Shown piece by piece: positions 48,120 to 57,900 of a stretch of 64,000 nt of DNA. How positions within the stretch are numbered: the stretch's first letter is position 1; each line of letters begins with the position of its first letter. Made by a program: the position numbers and the translations under genes. This DNA is from Trichomonas vaginalis G3 (lineage: Eukaryota; Parabasalia; Trichomonadida; Trichomonadidae). The stretch is from positions 22,847,300-22,911,299 of the forward strand of contig NC_067204.1 in the NCBI RefSeq assembly GCF_026262505.1, written 5' to 3'. The notes beneath the pieces are model-generated. The model ran no database searches. It was given only the letters and a program-made list of their open reading frames with translations, and was not told where the DNA came from.

Positions 48120-48540
48120 GACTCTAAGTTAATTCTTTATCCTCCTATAAAATGTTGCAATATGAAGAGCTGTTTCTTCAGGATATATATAAACTCCTTT
48201 TCCTTCGTAAAGTCTCCCTGTCGTTTTTCTGCCTCAATATTGAGTGAAACTCTAACAAAAAGGAAGTTTATATATATTATCATCTTTAAAAATATAAAAC
48301 ATATATATTTCTATTCTTCTTATATTTTGTATAATATGAATAGAAGTATTTTGAGTATCATAGTTTTTTTTTTTTGCTGGTGCAGTATTTTTACAATATG
48401 AAAGAAAAGAGTCAATTATATCTTTTCTATTTCAACTTACTGCAAGATGAAGAGAAGTATATCAAATATTACTTTTCTCATTGATATTTTTAAAATATGA
48501 AAGAAAACAAGTCTATTTTTTTTATTTCTCAATTCTTTAC
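48120..48540 (-). pseudogene. Strongly decayed ankyrin-repeat relic
   Basis: The minus strand reads EETALHIATFYRR near 48170 and, in shifting frames, NINEKSNI and TSLHLAVS near 48430-48490. It is an old ankyrin fragment between the ankyrin gene and the SNAPC3-like gene. Confidence 0.6.
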
Positions 48541-48578
48541 AATAAAAGATGTATAAAATTTATGTTCTTACTTGATGA

Positions 48579-49517
48579 TCAAAAGAACGTTCCTTCTAAG
48601 CTAATTAATCGACTCTGGTCATAGCCAGAAGAACATTTTTGGCATAATAATTGAATAATGTCTCCTGATTCAGGTTTAAATGCGAATTTACATGCGGAAA
48701 CACCACATTTGCTGCAAAGGGAAGGTGATGATCCAACTGTTTTCATTACACATGGAAAAAAATCAGTGTTTTCTGCTTTGACTGAATAGGCCGCAACAGC
48801 AAGGATATGATGGATGCAACCACCACGCGATGTATATGTTATTGGACTATTTAATTCTGTTATTAGGTCTCCAAGTTTCTGATCAAAATTTGAGGCAAAA
48901 TCATAAATTGGCATGCCTTCAAATTGTATTTTTCTAGGCTTGTTGTGCTCTATAGATATCGATTCACTTATTTTACACATCGGACATATAACTTTTGAAA
49001 GAAATTCTGAAATTGTATTTGTTGCGAGAGCGAGGATGCAAAATTGTAGCTTCGATTTAGTTGTAGATGATGGATTATTGGGACTGAGAACGTATAAAAC
49101 ATAAATAACGTTATTTGCTAATGCATTAGGATTCGCCCAAGTAATCTCTGGATGATTTCTGGAAATATATGAAAAAATAGACATTGACTGATCAGATTGA
49201 GGTATGTATTCTTGGAAATCTTCTGGAAATGTAGGATTTGAGTGATAAATCTTAGAAAACATAGAATTTTCATCAATATTCATGGTTTTTTTGATATCAT
49301 TAAGTTCTTTTGCTAAGCTATATGCACATTTAGTAAGTTTGTCTGAGTTACTTTGATATAAAAGGTCCTCTGGAATTTCTGGTGGGTCTTTGTTGTTTTC
49401 GGTTCGATGTATATATAATGCTGAATTAGTTTTGGCTATTATATTCGAAGCATCATCAATTTTTGTTGCTGAACAGAAACGAAAAGTTTGGTTTCGATTC
49501 AGACTTTTCGACGTCAA
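48579..49517 (-). CDS. SNAPC3/SNAP50-like protein (tentative), frame opens with TTG
   Basis: A 312-residue frame. The C-terminal 130 residues resemble the zinc domain of SNAP50, the snRNA-promoter-binding subunit: GGCIHHILAVAAYS (CxHH), then LCSKCGVSACKF (CxxC) and LLCQKCSSGYD (CxxC). A further CPMCKIS occurs near residue 175. SNAPc acts at snRNA gene promoters, so this would be a transcription factor. There is no ATG at the start: the frame opens with TTG, nine bases downstream of a TCATA initiator-like motif, and a TAA lies two codons upstream. Either a non-ATG start, a lost ATG, or a start elsewhere. The first in-frame ATG is about residue 79. Confidence 0.5.
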   Translation of the reverse strand: MTSKSLNRNQTFRFCSATKIDDASNIIAKTNSALYIHRTENNKDPPEIPEDLLYQSNSDKLTKCAYSLAKELNDIKKTMNIDENSMFSKIYHSNPTFPEDFQEYIPQSDQSMSIFSYISRNHPEITWANPNALANNVIYVLYVLSPNNPSSTTKSKLQFCILALATNTISEFLSKVICPMCKISESISIEHNKPRKIQFEGMPIYDFASNFDQKLGDLITELNSPITYTSRGGCIHHILAVAAYSVKAENTDFFPCVMKTVGSSPSLCSKCGVSACKFAFKPESGDIIQLLCQKCSSGYDQSRLISLEGTFF

Positions 49518-49709
49518 AAATTATGAATTGAAATGTATGAAGTCTAAAAGGGCATCATCATTATTAATATATTTTGTAGATAAAATACCGAAAATAGAAA
49601 AATTTTAAAATCAAATCTTCAATTTACAGACAATTTATAAATATTTACTTTTAGTTTGACCTATATTTTTAAAATAACAACAATTGTAGTATATATAAAT
49701 AATATTATA

Positions 49710-50555
49710 TTATTTGCGCTCTATTTTTCCTTCAGTTTTACTGTTTCCTTCAGAAGTTGAGTTGGTAGCCGATTCTGCATTCTTTTCATCAGCAGTTGGC
49801 TGCGGAATTTGTTCTGATGGAGGACGAAGATCTTCCCATTGAAAAGCTGATGTTGAAGAAGGGGTTTCAGTTGGAATCAACCACCCAATATTGAATGGGC
49901 CCATAACTTCTTCAAAGCACTCAAGCTTTGTCTTTTTAATTTCGATAGGAATATTATAAATAATTTCTAGAGTTGTCTTACCTGTGAGAACATTACTAAT
50001 CTGCTCATACAACAAAAATGTTATCAAAATTGTTAATGAAATTGATGCATAGAAATGAAAATGGAGAAAACGAGGTGAATCATCATACTTAATGGCTAAT
50101 AGCATATAACAAACAGTTAAGAACCAAATTACAAGCATTGATACGCTGTGAATCAGGAAAACTAAGAATGGCTTGTGATTTCTGAGTGCAATACATCTTC
50201 CTAATGCATTACAGTGATGATCAAGCTTTGCATAACAACATTTGCAAGATGAGCAATGATGTGTTCTATATGGTTTATATTGTTTACAATGAATGCAACG
50301 AGGAAGTCGCTTTCCATGATATTGATCCATTTCTTTAGAAGGAATGCCAGGGTTAAGGAACATGATTCTGAAAAATGCCCAATACCACATTGCTAAAGAA
50401 AAAGAAAATGAACCCCAAGATAAAATCAAAGCAATGTATTTCTCATTTAGATACAATGTTCCTAGAATGAACTTTACATACAAATATACCATCATATTTG
50501 TTAGGCCGAATATTAAGATTGGGGAAAGAAATCGTATTTTTGATGGTATCTTCAT
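49710..50555 (-). CDS. DHHC-type protein S-palmitoyltransferase
   Basis: A 281-residue membrane enzyme from the ATG at 50555 (MKIPSKIRFLSPILIFGLTN). Two membrane segments precede the cysteine-rich DHHC domain (CIHCKQYKPYRTHHCSSCKC, CYAKLDHHCNALGRCIALRN), and two follow it (FLIHSVSMLVIWFLTVCYML; HFYASISLTILITFLL). The DHHC motif is intact, so it should transfer palmitate to cysteines of proteins on internal membranes. The C-terminal 70 residues are Ser/Glu-rich and cytosolic. It diverges from the macro-domain gene across 37 bp, which must hold both promoters. Confidence 0.93.
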   Translation of the reverse strand: MKIPSKIRFLSPILIFGLTNMMVYLYVKFILGTLYLNEKYIALILSWGSFSFSLAMWYWAFFRIMFLNPGIPSKEMDQYHGKRLPRCIHCKQYKPYRTHHCSSCKCCYAKLDHHCNALGRCIALRNHKPFLVFLIHSVSMLVIWFLTVCYMLLAIKYDDSPRFLHFHFYASISLTILITFLLYEQISNVLTGKTTLEIIYNIPIEIKKTKLECFEEVMGPFNIGWLIPTETPSSTSAFQWEDLRPPSEQIPQPTADEKNAESATNSTSEGNSKTEGKIERK

Positions 50556-50592
50556 ATTTTGCCACTTTTTATACAAAAAAATTTATTATAAC

Positions 50593-51543
50593 ATGTTTAA
50601 ACCATGGAAAAAATCAAAGGCTTCTGCTCCAAAAAAGCCAGTAGTTACACTTGCTGATCTTCCAACATGGGATGTTCAAGGTTCCAAGCTCGATGCTAAA
50701 CAAATACCATCCTGTGTACCAAAATACGCACCAAACACGGAAATTAACAAAAAGATTTCTTTTTGGATGGGTGGAGATAGCACAAAATTAAAATGTGATG
50801 CTATTGTTAATGCTGCAAACTCTTATCTTGCAGCAGGTGGCGGTATCTGTGGGGCCATCTTTAGTGCAGCTGGATATGAAGAATTACAGAAAGCTTGCGA
50901 TGAACAAGGATATACAGAGACTGGTGGGGCTAAGATGACTCCAGGTTTCAGACTTCCTTCAAAATACGTAATTCATGCTGTAGGACCAGTTGGCGTTCAC
51001 CCAGAGGCTCTTAGATCTGCATACAATTTAACACTTGGCTTCATGGATAATGATAAAGTTAAAAGTATTGCATTTTGCTGCATTTCTACAGGCATTTACG
51101 GCTACTCCATCGAAAAAGCCACACCAGTTGCCTTAGATACTGTTCGCAAATGGCTTGAAGTCCCAGAGAACTTAGCTAAAACAGATAGATTAGTTTTTGT
51201 TGTTTTCATGCCAAAAGATCAACAAGTTTATTCACATTTTGCCCACGTTTACTTCCCACTCGAAGGTGTTGAATACAAGAAATCTACTAAGGAAGAAGAA
51301 ACAGAAGAAGAAGAAAAACAGAAAGAAGAAGATGTTGTAATTACAAAGAAACATCATGAAAGTAAGGAACATCATTCAGAAGAAGAGAAAGAAGAACCAG
51401 TTGCTAAAGAAGAAGCCGAAAAATCAGCTGAAGATAAGAAAAAAGAAATTCCAGAAGTAAAAGAAGAAAAACCAGCTGAGGAGAAGAAAGAAGAAAATGC
51501 TGAAGCAAAAGAAGAAAAACAAGCTGAAGATAAGAAAGAATAA
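50593..51543 (+). CDS. Macro-domain ADP-ribose-binding protein with charged tail
   Basis: A 316-residue protein from the ATG at 50593 (MFKPWKKSKASAPKKPVVTL). Residues 55-225 are a MacroD/YmdB-type macro domain: CDAIVNAANSYLAAGGGICG, then AAGYEELQKACDEQG, PSKYVIHAVGPVG and ISTGIYGYSIEKAT. Such proteins bind ADP-ribose and often remove it from proteins or O-acetyl-ADP-ribose. The GGGICG stretch has Cys where MacroD enzymes usually have the catalytic Asp (GVDG), so activity is uncertain. The last 90 residues are Lys/Glu repeats (EEKPAEEKKEENAEAKEEKQ). The earlier in-frame sequence, from 50344, overlaps the divergent gene and is not used. Confidence 0.92.
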   Translation: MFKPWKKSKASAPKKPVVTLADLPTWDVQGSKLDAKQIPSCVPKYAPNTEINKKISFWMGGDSTKLKCDAIVNAANSYLAAGGGICGAIFSAAGYEELQKACDEQGYTETGGAKMTPGFRLPSKYVIHAVGPVGVHPEALRSAYNLTLGFMDNDKVKSIAFCCISTGIYGYSIEKATPVALDTVRKWLEVPENLAKTDRLVFVVFMPKDQQVYSHFAHVYFPLEGVEYKKSTKEEETEEEEKQKEEDVVITKKHHESKEHHSEEEKEEPVAKEEAEKSAEDKKKEIPEVKEEKPAEEKKEENAEAKEEKQAEDKKE

Positions 51544-51770
51544 AAAATAAATGAAAATTCAGAGGATAAAAAACAAGTTAAATAAGAAAAATGAAATATT
51601 ATAGAAAGATTTAATCAAATTATATTAATAAACATCTTATGATTTCAATTTTCAAAAATTTCAAGTAAAAATCAATTTGTTTAGGAATGATATTGCAATT
51701 GTAATTATCTTTAAGTGCATCCAATAAGCTTAATACAAAAAATATTCATTTTTTCTGAAGAAAGACGAAA

Positions 51771-52529
51771 TTGGAGTATTCAAAATTACATGAATTTGTT
51801 GATTTGATAGATAATTTATCTCGATTACCTTATCTATACGCTATAGATTGTATGATCTGCTGTAGAATTGTTCGCAGGTATTTATCTATCAAATCACTGT
51901 TAATTTCACTTTTATTTACCTTCTTTATGACAACAATTACCGACAATATCGAATCTTATTTCACGATGTCAGATTTTAGGGCCTTTTCGAACAGTCAATA
52001 CTTCCTAATTTTCATGCCTATTTGGTTATTATTTAATTACTTTCCTTACGATATTATCTACAATCTTTCAAACATACTTTCGCCAATTTTAGCTTTATTT
52101 ACCGGATTACTCAATGCAAGATGCGTTTGCAAAGGAATAGATATTTTTCTTAAAAAGGAACATATTATTATCGAAGCAGTTTTAGGCGGAATAATGTTCT
52201 CATTTGGGAAATATTTAGTTTTATATACGTTTTCAAGGATGATCAAGCATAAAATGAGGAGTATTTACGTAATTCTCTTCGAGCTCTTTTTCGGAGCGTT
52301 AATTTATATTTCAATTACAGACATCAATCAGCATAATACAAGATTTCTATTAAAAAGATCAGAAGCTCGAGTTTTAATAATATCTCTCTCATCAATTTTC
52401 GAAATAACAAGAAATTACGTTAAAGATCAGTTTTTTGGATACATTTGGAACTGTATTTGCTACGTGATATCCTTGATTATTCCTTATTATGGAGCAACTT
52501 GGATTCCAAACCAAGTTGAGTTTACGTGA
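51771..52529 (+). CDS. TRIC-type (TMEM38-like) cation channel, frame opens with TTG
   Basis: A 252-residue membrane protein. The opening FVDLIDNLSRLPYLYAIDCM and the later IWLLFNYFPYDIIYNLSNIL match the TRIC layout (SRLP-Y...D, then F.PFDI.Y), and GLLNARCVCKGIDIFLKKEH with AVLGGIMFSFGKYLV fits the next segments. About seven membrane segments are visible. TRIC channels are trimeric monovalent-cation channels of the ER that balance calcium release. The frame has no ATG at the expected place: it opens with TTG 24 bases after a TCATTTTTT initiator-like motif, and a TGA lies upstream. The next ATG would cut into the first membrane segment. Confidence 0.7.
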   Translation: MEYSKLHEFVDLIDNLSRLPYLYAIDCMICCRIVRRYLSIKSLLISLLFTFFMTTITDNIESYFTMSDFRAFSNSQYFLIFMPIWLLFNYFPYDIIYNLSNILSPILALFTGLLNARCVCKGIDIFLKKEHIIIEAVLGGIMFSFGKYLVLYTFSRMIKHKMRSIYVILFELFFGALIYISITDINQHNTRFLLKRSEARVLIISLSSIFEITRNYVKDQFFGYIWNCICYVISLIIPYYGATWIPNQVEFT

Positions 52530-53678
52530 ATAGAAGTAGCATGTTATGTGTATAAAATTTGTTTTTGTTTATTATAAAGCAGTATTTACTTTTTAAATAA
52601 TTTTGAGATTTGCAAATTTGGAGTGGAAGATATGAACATGAACATATACATTACCATAAAAGTACTTATTGCAATATATATTGAATTAGTACACAACATC
52701 ACAATAAACTCATGAGATATAACCATAAAAAGTCATTGAAAACACCCTCTTAGTTTCCTTTGACAAGAGGAATATTAACATTATCAGTTTGTATGTCTAT
52801 TGTCTAGATGGCAAACAATATGTTCGAAATATGTTGAAAACAATTTGAGGCTGTTAATTTGGCGAGAGACTTTGTAATGAACTTTGCTCATTTCGAGTAA
52901 ATTTTCATTTCTGACCTTGAAATGTTCAGGTTGTAGTATTATGGTCCAGGAGGGTAATTACACATAATTAATTTCGCTAAACACACATTGATTGTGCGAT
53001 ATAGCTACGCTGTCCTAGCAGATAGGCTGAATAAATATTGTACTTTTGGCTTATAGAATCTTTATGGAAGACCGATTGAAGGTTTTATGAAGAAAACGTC
53101 ATTTAATCACCATATTGATTCTTGAAACCAAGCAAAAATATGAATAAATACATATATGAGAGCTCATATTCAGAAGGTAATGATGACATTTTATCTTATC
53201 CTTGCCCACAATTAATGTGCTGCAAGAACATCGTAATATAAGGATATATTTCATCATGGCCATGTCAATTACTTGATTTTTCAATTACGATTAAAACCGG
53301 AAACGAATAATCAAACCCGGAGGGATAACCATCAATGATAAGGTTCGATCCATTAGTTTAAATATAAAATAAGGATAGTATTGACGTTGGCATAAAACTT
53401 GACAGTACCATTCAATTATATGTCACTTTTGATATGGCTTTTTTGCCCTCACTGTCTTTCCTTGAATTTGAGCGAGAAATCTTAATAGCAATCATAATCA
53501 GGACAATTTTCATGAATTATCCATTTTTCTGTAAGATCAGAAACCAAAACAATCATTTGTTTACAAATCAAAATAAATATTCAGCTTTATCCATAAAACA
53601 TATTTTGCGGAGAATATACCCGTATCAAGATTGAATGGTTGTAAACATAAAAACTATAAGAGATTTTAGAATTTTTTT
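52530..53678. other. 1.15-kb intergenic region, no gene seen
   Basis: No convincing reading frame or RNA gene. A box-B-like GGTTCGATCC at 53342 has no matching A box and no cloverleaf around it. The short frames present lack coding character. Confidence 0.55.
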
Positions 53679-54506
53679 TTGTTCATATCGACATTGTTTT
53701 TCTTCTTAAGTTTTGCTGCTTCAGTCAAAATCTGCATTCCATCGAAAGCTCAGGAGTGCCCAGTTGAATACGAAGAGTGGGAAAACCAGAGCAATATAAC
53801 AGAGCTCTTGGTCTATAACTCATCTTTCAATCTCAATATAAATAACTTAAACAAACAGAATTTGACAATCGTTTTAGGTGAAACCAATGTTACATTGTCA
53901 ACATCTTCAAACGAATCCCAAACTATTGAGTATTTGAATCTGTCGAATTTTGATAAGAACAAATCCTCAATTTTGATACTTAACGGTAATATAACAGTAC
54001 TTAACACATCGTCCAGTGCCAATATCTCATTGATAAATGGCACATATGGCAGTGTTACTGGTATAATTTCAAACTTTAATGTTGAATTTCTACCAAATTC
54101 ATTTTATTATCGCCACATGGTAGATGCAGTCACAAAATTTCAGAAGCCACCCAAGAATATACCAGTAATTGCGTTTCAACTCCTTGACAGCTCGAACATT
54201 CCAAAATACCTCCAAACATTCTTCTATGGAAGCAAGGAAGAGCTCAATTTAGTTGAAAAGAAGATTCCCCAGATCTTCCAGTACGAAAAAGAAATTGGTC
54301 AGAAACATTTTTGGATCCATTACCAAAAAGCATCAAAGTTCATTGATGTTTACCTGTCAAATGTTGACAAATTCATGAAAATCTTGATGTATACATCAAT
54401 TGGCTTTGCAGGTTTCGCCGTTTTCATTTTTGTTGCTTGCGTTGTTTCTTATTTCTGGAATTCTCCACCTAGAGAAGATACAAGCAGTTACATGCCATTA
54501 CCATAA
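53679..54506 (+). CDS. N-glycosylated type I membrane protein, frame opens with TTG
   Basis: A 275-codon frame. The N-terminus is a signal peptide (LFFFLSFAASVKIC). The extracellular part has more than ten N-x-S/T sequons between residues 36 and 125 (NQSNITE, NLT, NVT, NES, NLS, NKS, NIT, NTS, NIS, NGT), arranged like a degenerate beta-helix. One membrane segment lies near 236-261 (ILMYTSIGFAGFAVFIFVAC) and the cytosolic tail is NSPPREDTSSYMPLP. It is probably a surface or secretory-pathway protein of unknown family. No ATG is found at the start: TTG codons occur at 53679 and 53694, the latter right after TCATATCGACA, an initiator-like motif. Confidence 0.72.
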   Translation: MFISTLFFFLSFAASVKICIPSKAQECPVEYEEWENQSNITELLVYNSSFNLNINNLNKQNLTIVLGETNVTLSTSSNESQTIEYLNLSNFDKNKSSILILNGNITVLNTSSSANISLINGTYGSVTGIISNFNVEFLPNSFYYRHMVDAVTKFQKPPKNIPVIAFQLLDSSNIPKYLQTFFYGSKEELNLVEKKIPQIFQYEKEIGQKHFWIHYQKASKFIDVYLSNVDKFMKILMYTSIGFAGFAVFIFVACVVSYFWNSPPREDTSSYMPLP

Positions 54507-54997
54507 ATTGTTTATAATTTTATCAACTTTAGTTGATGACTATATATATTAGATTAAATAAATTAAGTTTTAATTGTTTTTTCAATATTTCCTAGCCAAA
54601 ATATTCTTTTTTAACAATTAAAACTAATATATCATATTAATATATAATATTAATATGTTATTTTTTTCAAAGCACGACAAAGAATTGATCATCTTTGTAT
54701 TTAGTTATGGGTAATCTGAAAGAAAAAATGCTTTTAATTCATGTGATTGTGGTATTTGGATTAAATTCTCAATAAAAAATCTTAAAAATGAATGTGCAAT
54801 ACGATAGAATACTCCTATTATTCAATTTTAACACGATGTATCAAAGGATTTTTGGATTTCTTGATATAAATCAAAGAATAATTTTATAAAATGTCAATAA
54901 ATCCATTCAAAAAAAGCAGTTATTTGAATTAAAAACAATACATACAATTTTATTAATCATATAATAAACAAAACAATAAAAACTAAAAAAATAAAAA
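54507..54997. other. Convergent intergenic spacer, no gene seen
   Basis: About 490 bp of very AT-rich DNA between the glycoprotein gene and the 3' end of the CHD gene. Nothing recognised. Confidence 0.5.
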
Positions 54998-57900
54998 TTA
55001 TAATCCTTTCAGTTCTCTTGCTCTTGCGAACAATTTTGCAAAATCTATGACGAACTCGTCTTCTTCCTCTTTAATTTGGCCTACAGTTGGAACAAAACTT
55101 TTCAGCTTGTCAATGTTCTCCATTTGCGAGAAGTACTTGAGAACTAAAGGGTTGGAGAGTCCGTAGTGGTCGGGGCCAGAAATTGAATTGGAATTTTTTG
55201 ACAAATCTCCAATTTCTTTTCTTTTTTTATTAACTGCCTTCAAAACTTCACTCCAGACCTTAGATGCACTTCTTCCTTCCCATTTTACTTCAGGCATGTC
55301 CCTCATTGATACTCTAAACAAAGGATTTTCTTTTCCATCGTCAATTATCTCCGAAATGTACCAAACTCTGTCTTTCGGGTTAATCACGGAGATGTACTTC
55401 CTTTCTGTCTTGAAACCATCAGGATAAAGATACCTTTCACTGTGAAATCCTGGTCGATTCCAAACAACTTTGCCTAGAGAGATCAAATTCATGGATTTCT
55501 TGAGGATTTTGGGTAATTTGATCTGCTCGATGTTTGTTTTCTCGATAAGATTCGAGTTTTTCAGAAAATCATTTAATCTTTTGACAATTGACGATGTTTG
55601 GCCATTTTCGGAGCATCCTTGGAGTCCAAACTTGCAGACTTTAACAAGTAATCGCTCATCATCGTTCTGCGGATCCGAAATTTCTTCATTTGCCTTTCTA
55701 AGTTTGGCAAAAAAGGTTTTTCTTTCAATTAGAAGCTGTGAATCGTGGCTGGACAACAGTTTCTTCAGAATTGCTTGGTCACAACTGTCATCTCTGCTTG
55801 CATCGTAAATAATTTTTACGTATTGGCTCACGCAGTCAGGAACTTTGTTAATCCTGGCCTTATTCATGAAGTCATTGGCATTCGTGAACCCGTAATCGAT
55901 TAAAGTGTTAATAACGGCGTTATGTTCTTCAATTTTCCAATAATTCGAAGCTTCAAGCAAAGTATTATGTGTAAACAGCTTCGGATCAGGTGATGTCATG
56001 CTGTAATGCAAAAACATCGACTTCCAACCATGAATTAACTGGTTCAATCTTTTTAATAAATTTTTTTGGTTGATATCAGCTCTAAAATAGGAAGAAACGC
56101 CCTGCTGCCACATGCCATACAGTAATTGCCTGTCATCTTCGCTCGACCATGTATCTGAAGGCAATTCTCCGGGACAATTTGGAAGAACAAGTCCTTCTGG
56201 AGCATTTGAGCAGCTTTTAGTCGCACAGTTCAAGCAATGCAATACTTCGATCCTTTCGATCCTTAAAGAAGCGTTTTTAGTAACTAATGGAGAAAATTCA
56301 GATCTGTACTTTTGATTGAACTTTTCGGAGTACTCGTCGTCTTGCTGGTTATTGTAGAGCTTGTGGACAATGTCTGTTGGGTCATCTGCAACTTCTAGAA
56401 GCCATTTCAGAATTATTCTACAAATTGACTTCGCTTCGTTGATTTGGATGTTGCTTCCACATTGTTCAGTTATCCTCTTCCATCTGCCATATCCGAAATC
56501 GAAGAAAGTGTTCCTCAACCGCTTAAATTTTTTCTTTGTCCATGAATCAGCGATTGCTTGTTCAATTGACTCGCCGGCATCATCATCTCCTATATCTACA
56601 AGCAGTTTCTTCCAGAAAGAAGGCGCTTCAAGCTCTGCTTCGTTGACTTCGAACTGAGCATTTGAAAATGTTGATCCTTCTCCACCGAAAACGGACTCAT
56701 GGCGAATCCTTTGGGAGTGGGCGATGATGTCATCGATATCTTCACTCGCAAACTTGTTGTCGTCGCTGTCATTAGAGTAAAATTGGTAATAAGCACCTAA
56801 TCTCAGAAGTTTATCGAGATTTTCGGATCGCTCCTTGCTGGAACCTTCTAATACAGCATGGTCAAGGCCAAGCTTCCTAGAGGCAATGTCAAACATCGAT
56901 CTTTCATAAGAATTTGATGTAAGAAAACGATAGACCTTGACACTTTTTGTCTGACCAATTCTGTGGCATCTTGCAGTGGCCTGGATATCGTTCTGAGGGT
57001 TCCAGTCGCTGTCGTAGATGATGACAGTATCTGCCGCTGTCAGGTTAATTCCTTGGCCGCCGGCGCGAGTCGTAAGAAGGAATATCGGAATATCTGAGCC
57101 ATCTCTGCTGAAATTATCAATTGCTGCTTGCCGTTCTGGACCTCTAACATTACCATCGAGTCTTACATATTTAATACCCTTTAAATTCAAGTAATCTTGG
57201 ATAATATCTAAAATTAGCGTAAATTGAGAGAAAATAAGAACTCTATGGCCCTCTGGTAACAGCCTGTCCAGGAGCTTATCGAGCAATATCATTTTACCGC
57301 AACTTCTGATTAATCCGTCTTGAATTGTTTTAATTTCGCCGGTTTTGTTCAAATCCCTCATAATATTTTCTTCTGCACCTTGTATAAGATAAGGATGATT
57401 ACAAACCTTTCTTAATTCCATCGTAATATTCATTAAAAAATTTGGCGTCTTTTTTTCAGTTCCTCTTAGCAAGAACACCGTATTTCGTGTGAATACACTC
57501 CTGTAATAATATTTCTGTACGTCTGTCATCTTACATTCGATAATTATCTCTTCAATCGGAGTTAAACTTTTTTCTACGTCGCTTTTGACTCTTCTGAGCA
57601 TGATTGGCTTGAGAATACTGTTTAGTTGTGATATTTGGCTTGATTCGTTAACTGTTCCGAATTTTTCTTGAAATTCTTCGAGAGATTCGAATTTTTCTGG
57701 ATTTATGTAGTTTAACAAGCTCCATAATTCAGGAGTTGAGTTCTGAATAGGAGTTCCCGTAAGCAAAAGCTTGAATTTTGACTTTAAGTTTTTCATATTT
57801 TGCATTAATTTGGAATTTGAGTTTTTCATCTTGTGAGCCTCATCGCAAACGATTACTTCCCAGTTTACACCAGAAAATAACTCATTTTCTCTTGTAATGT

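Noticed and set aside
53330-53360. tRNA-like box B GGTTCGATCC
   Set aside because: No A box at the right distance and no cloverleaf can be drawn.
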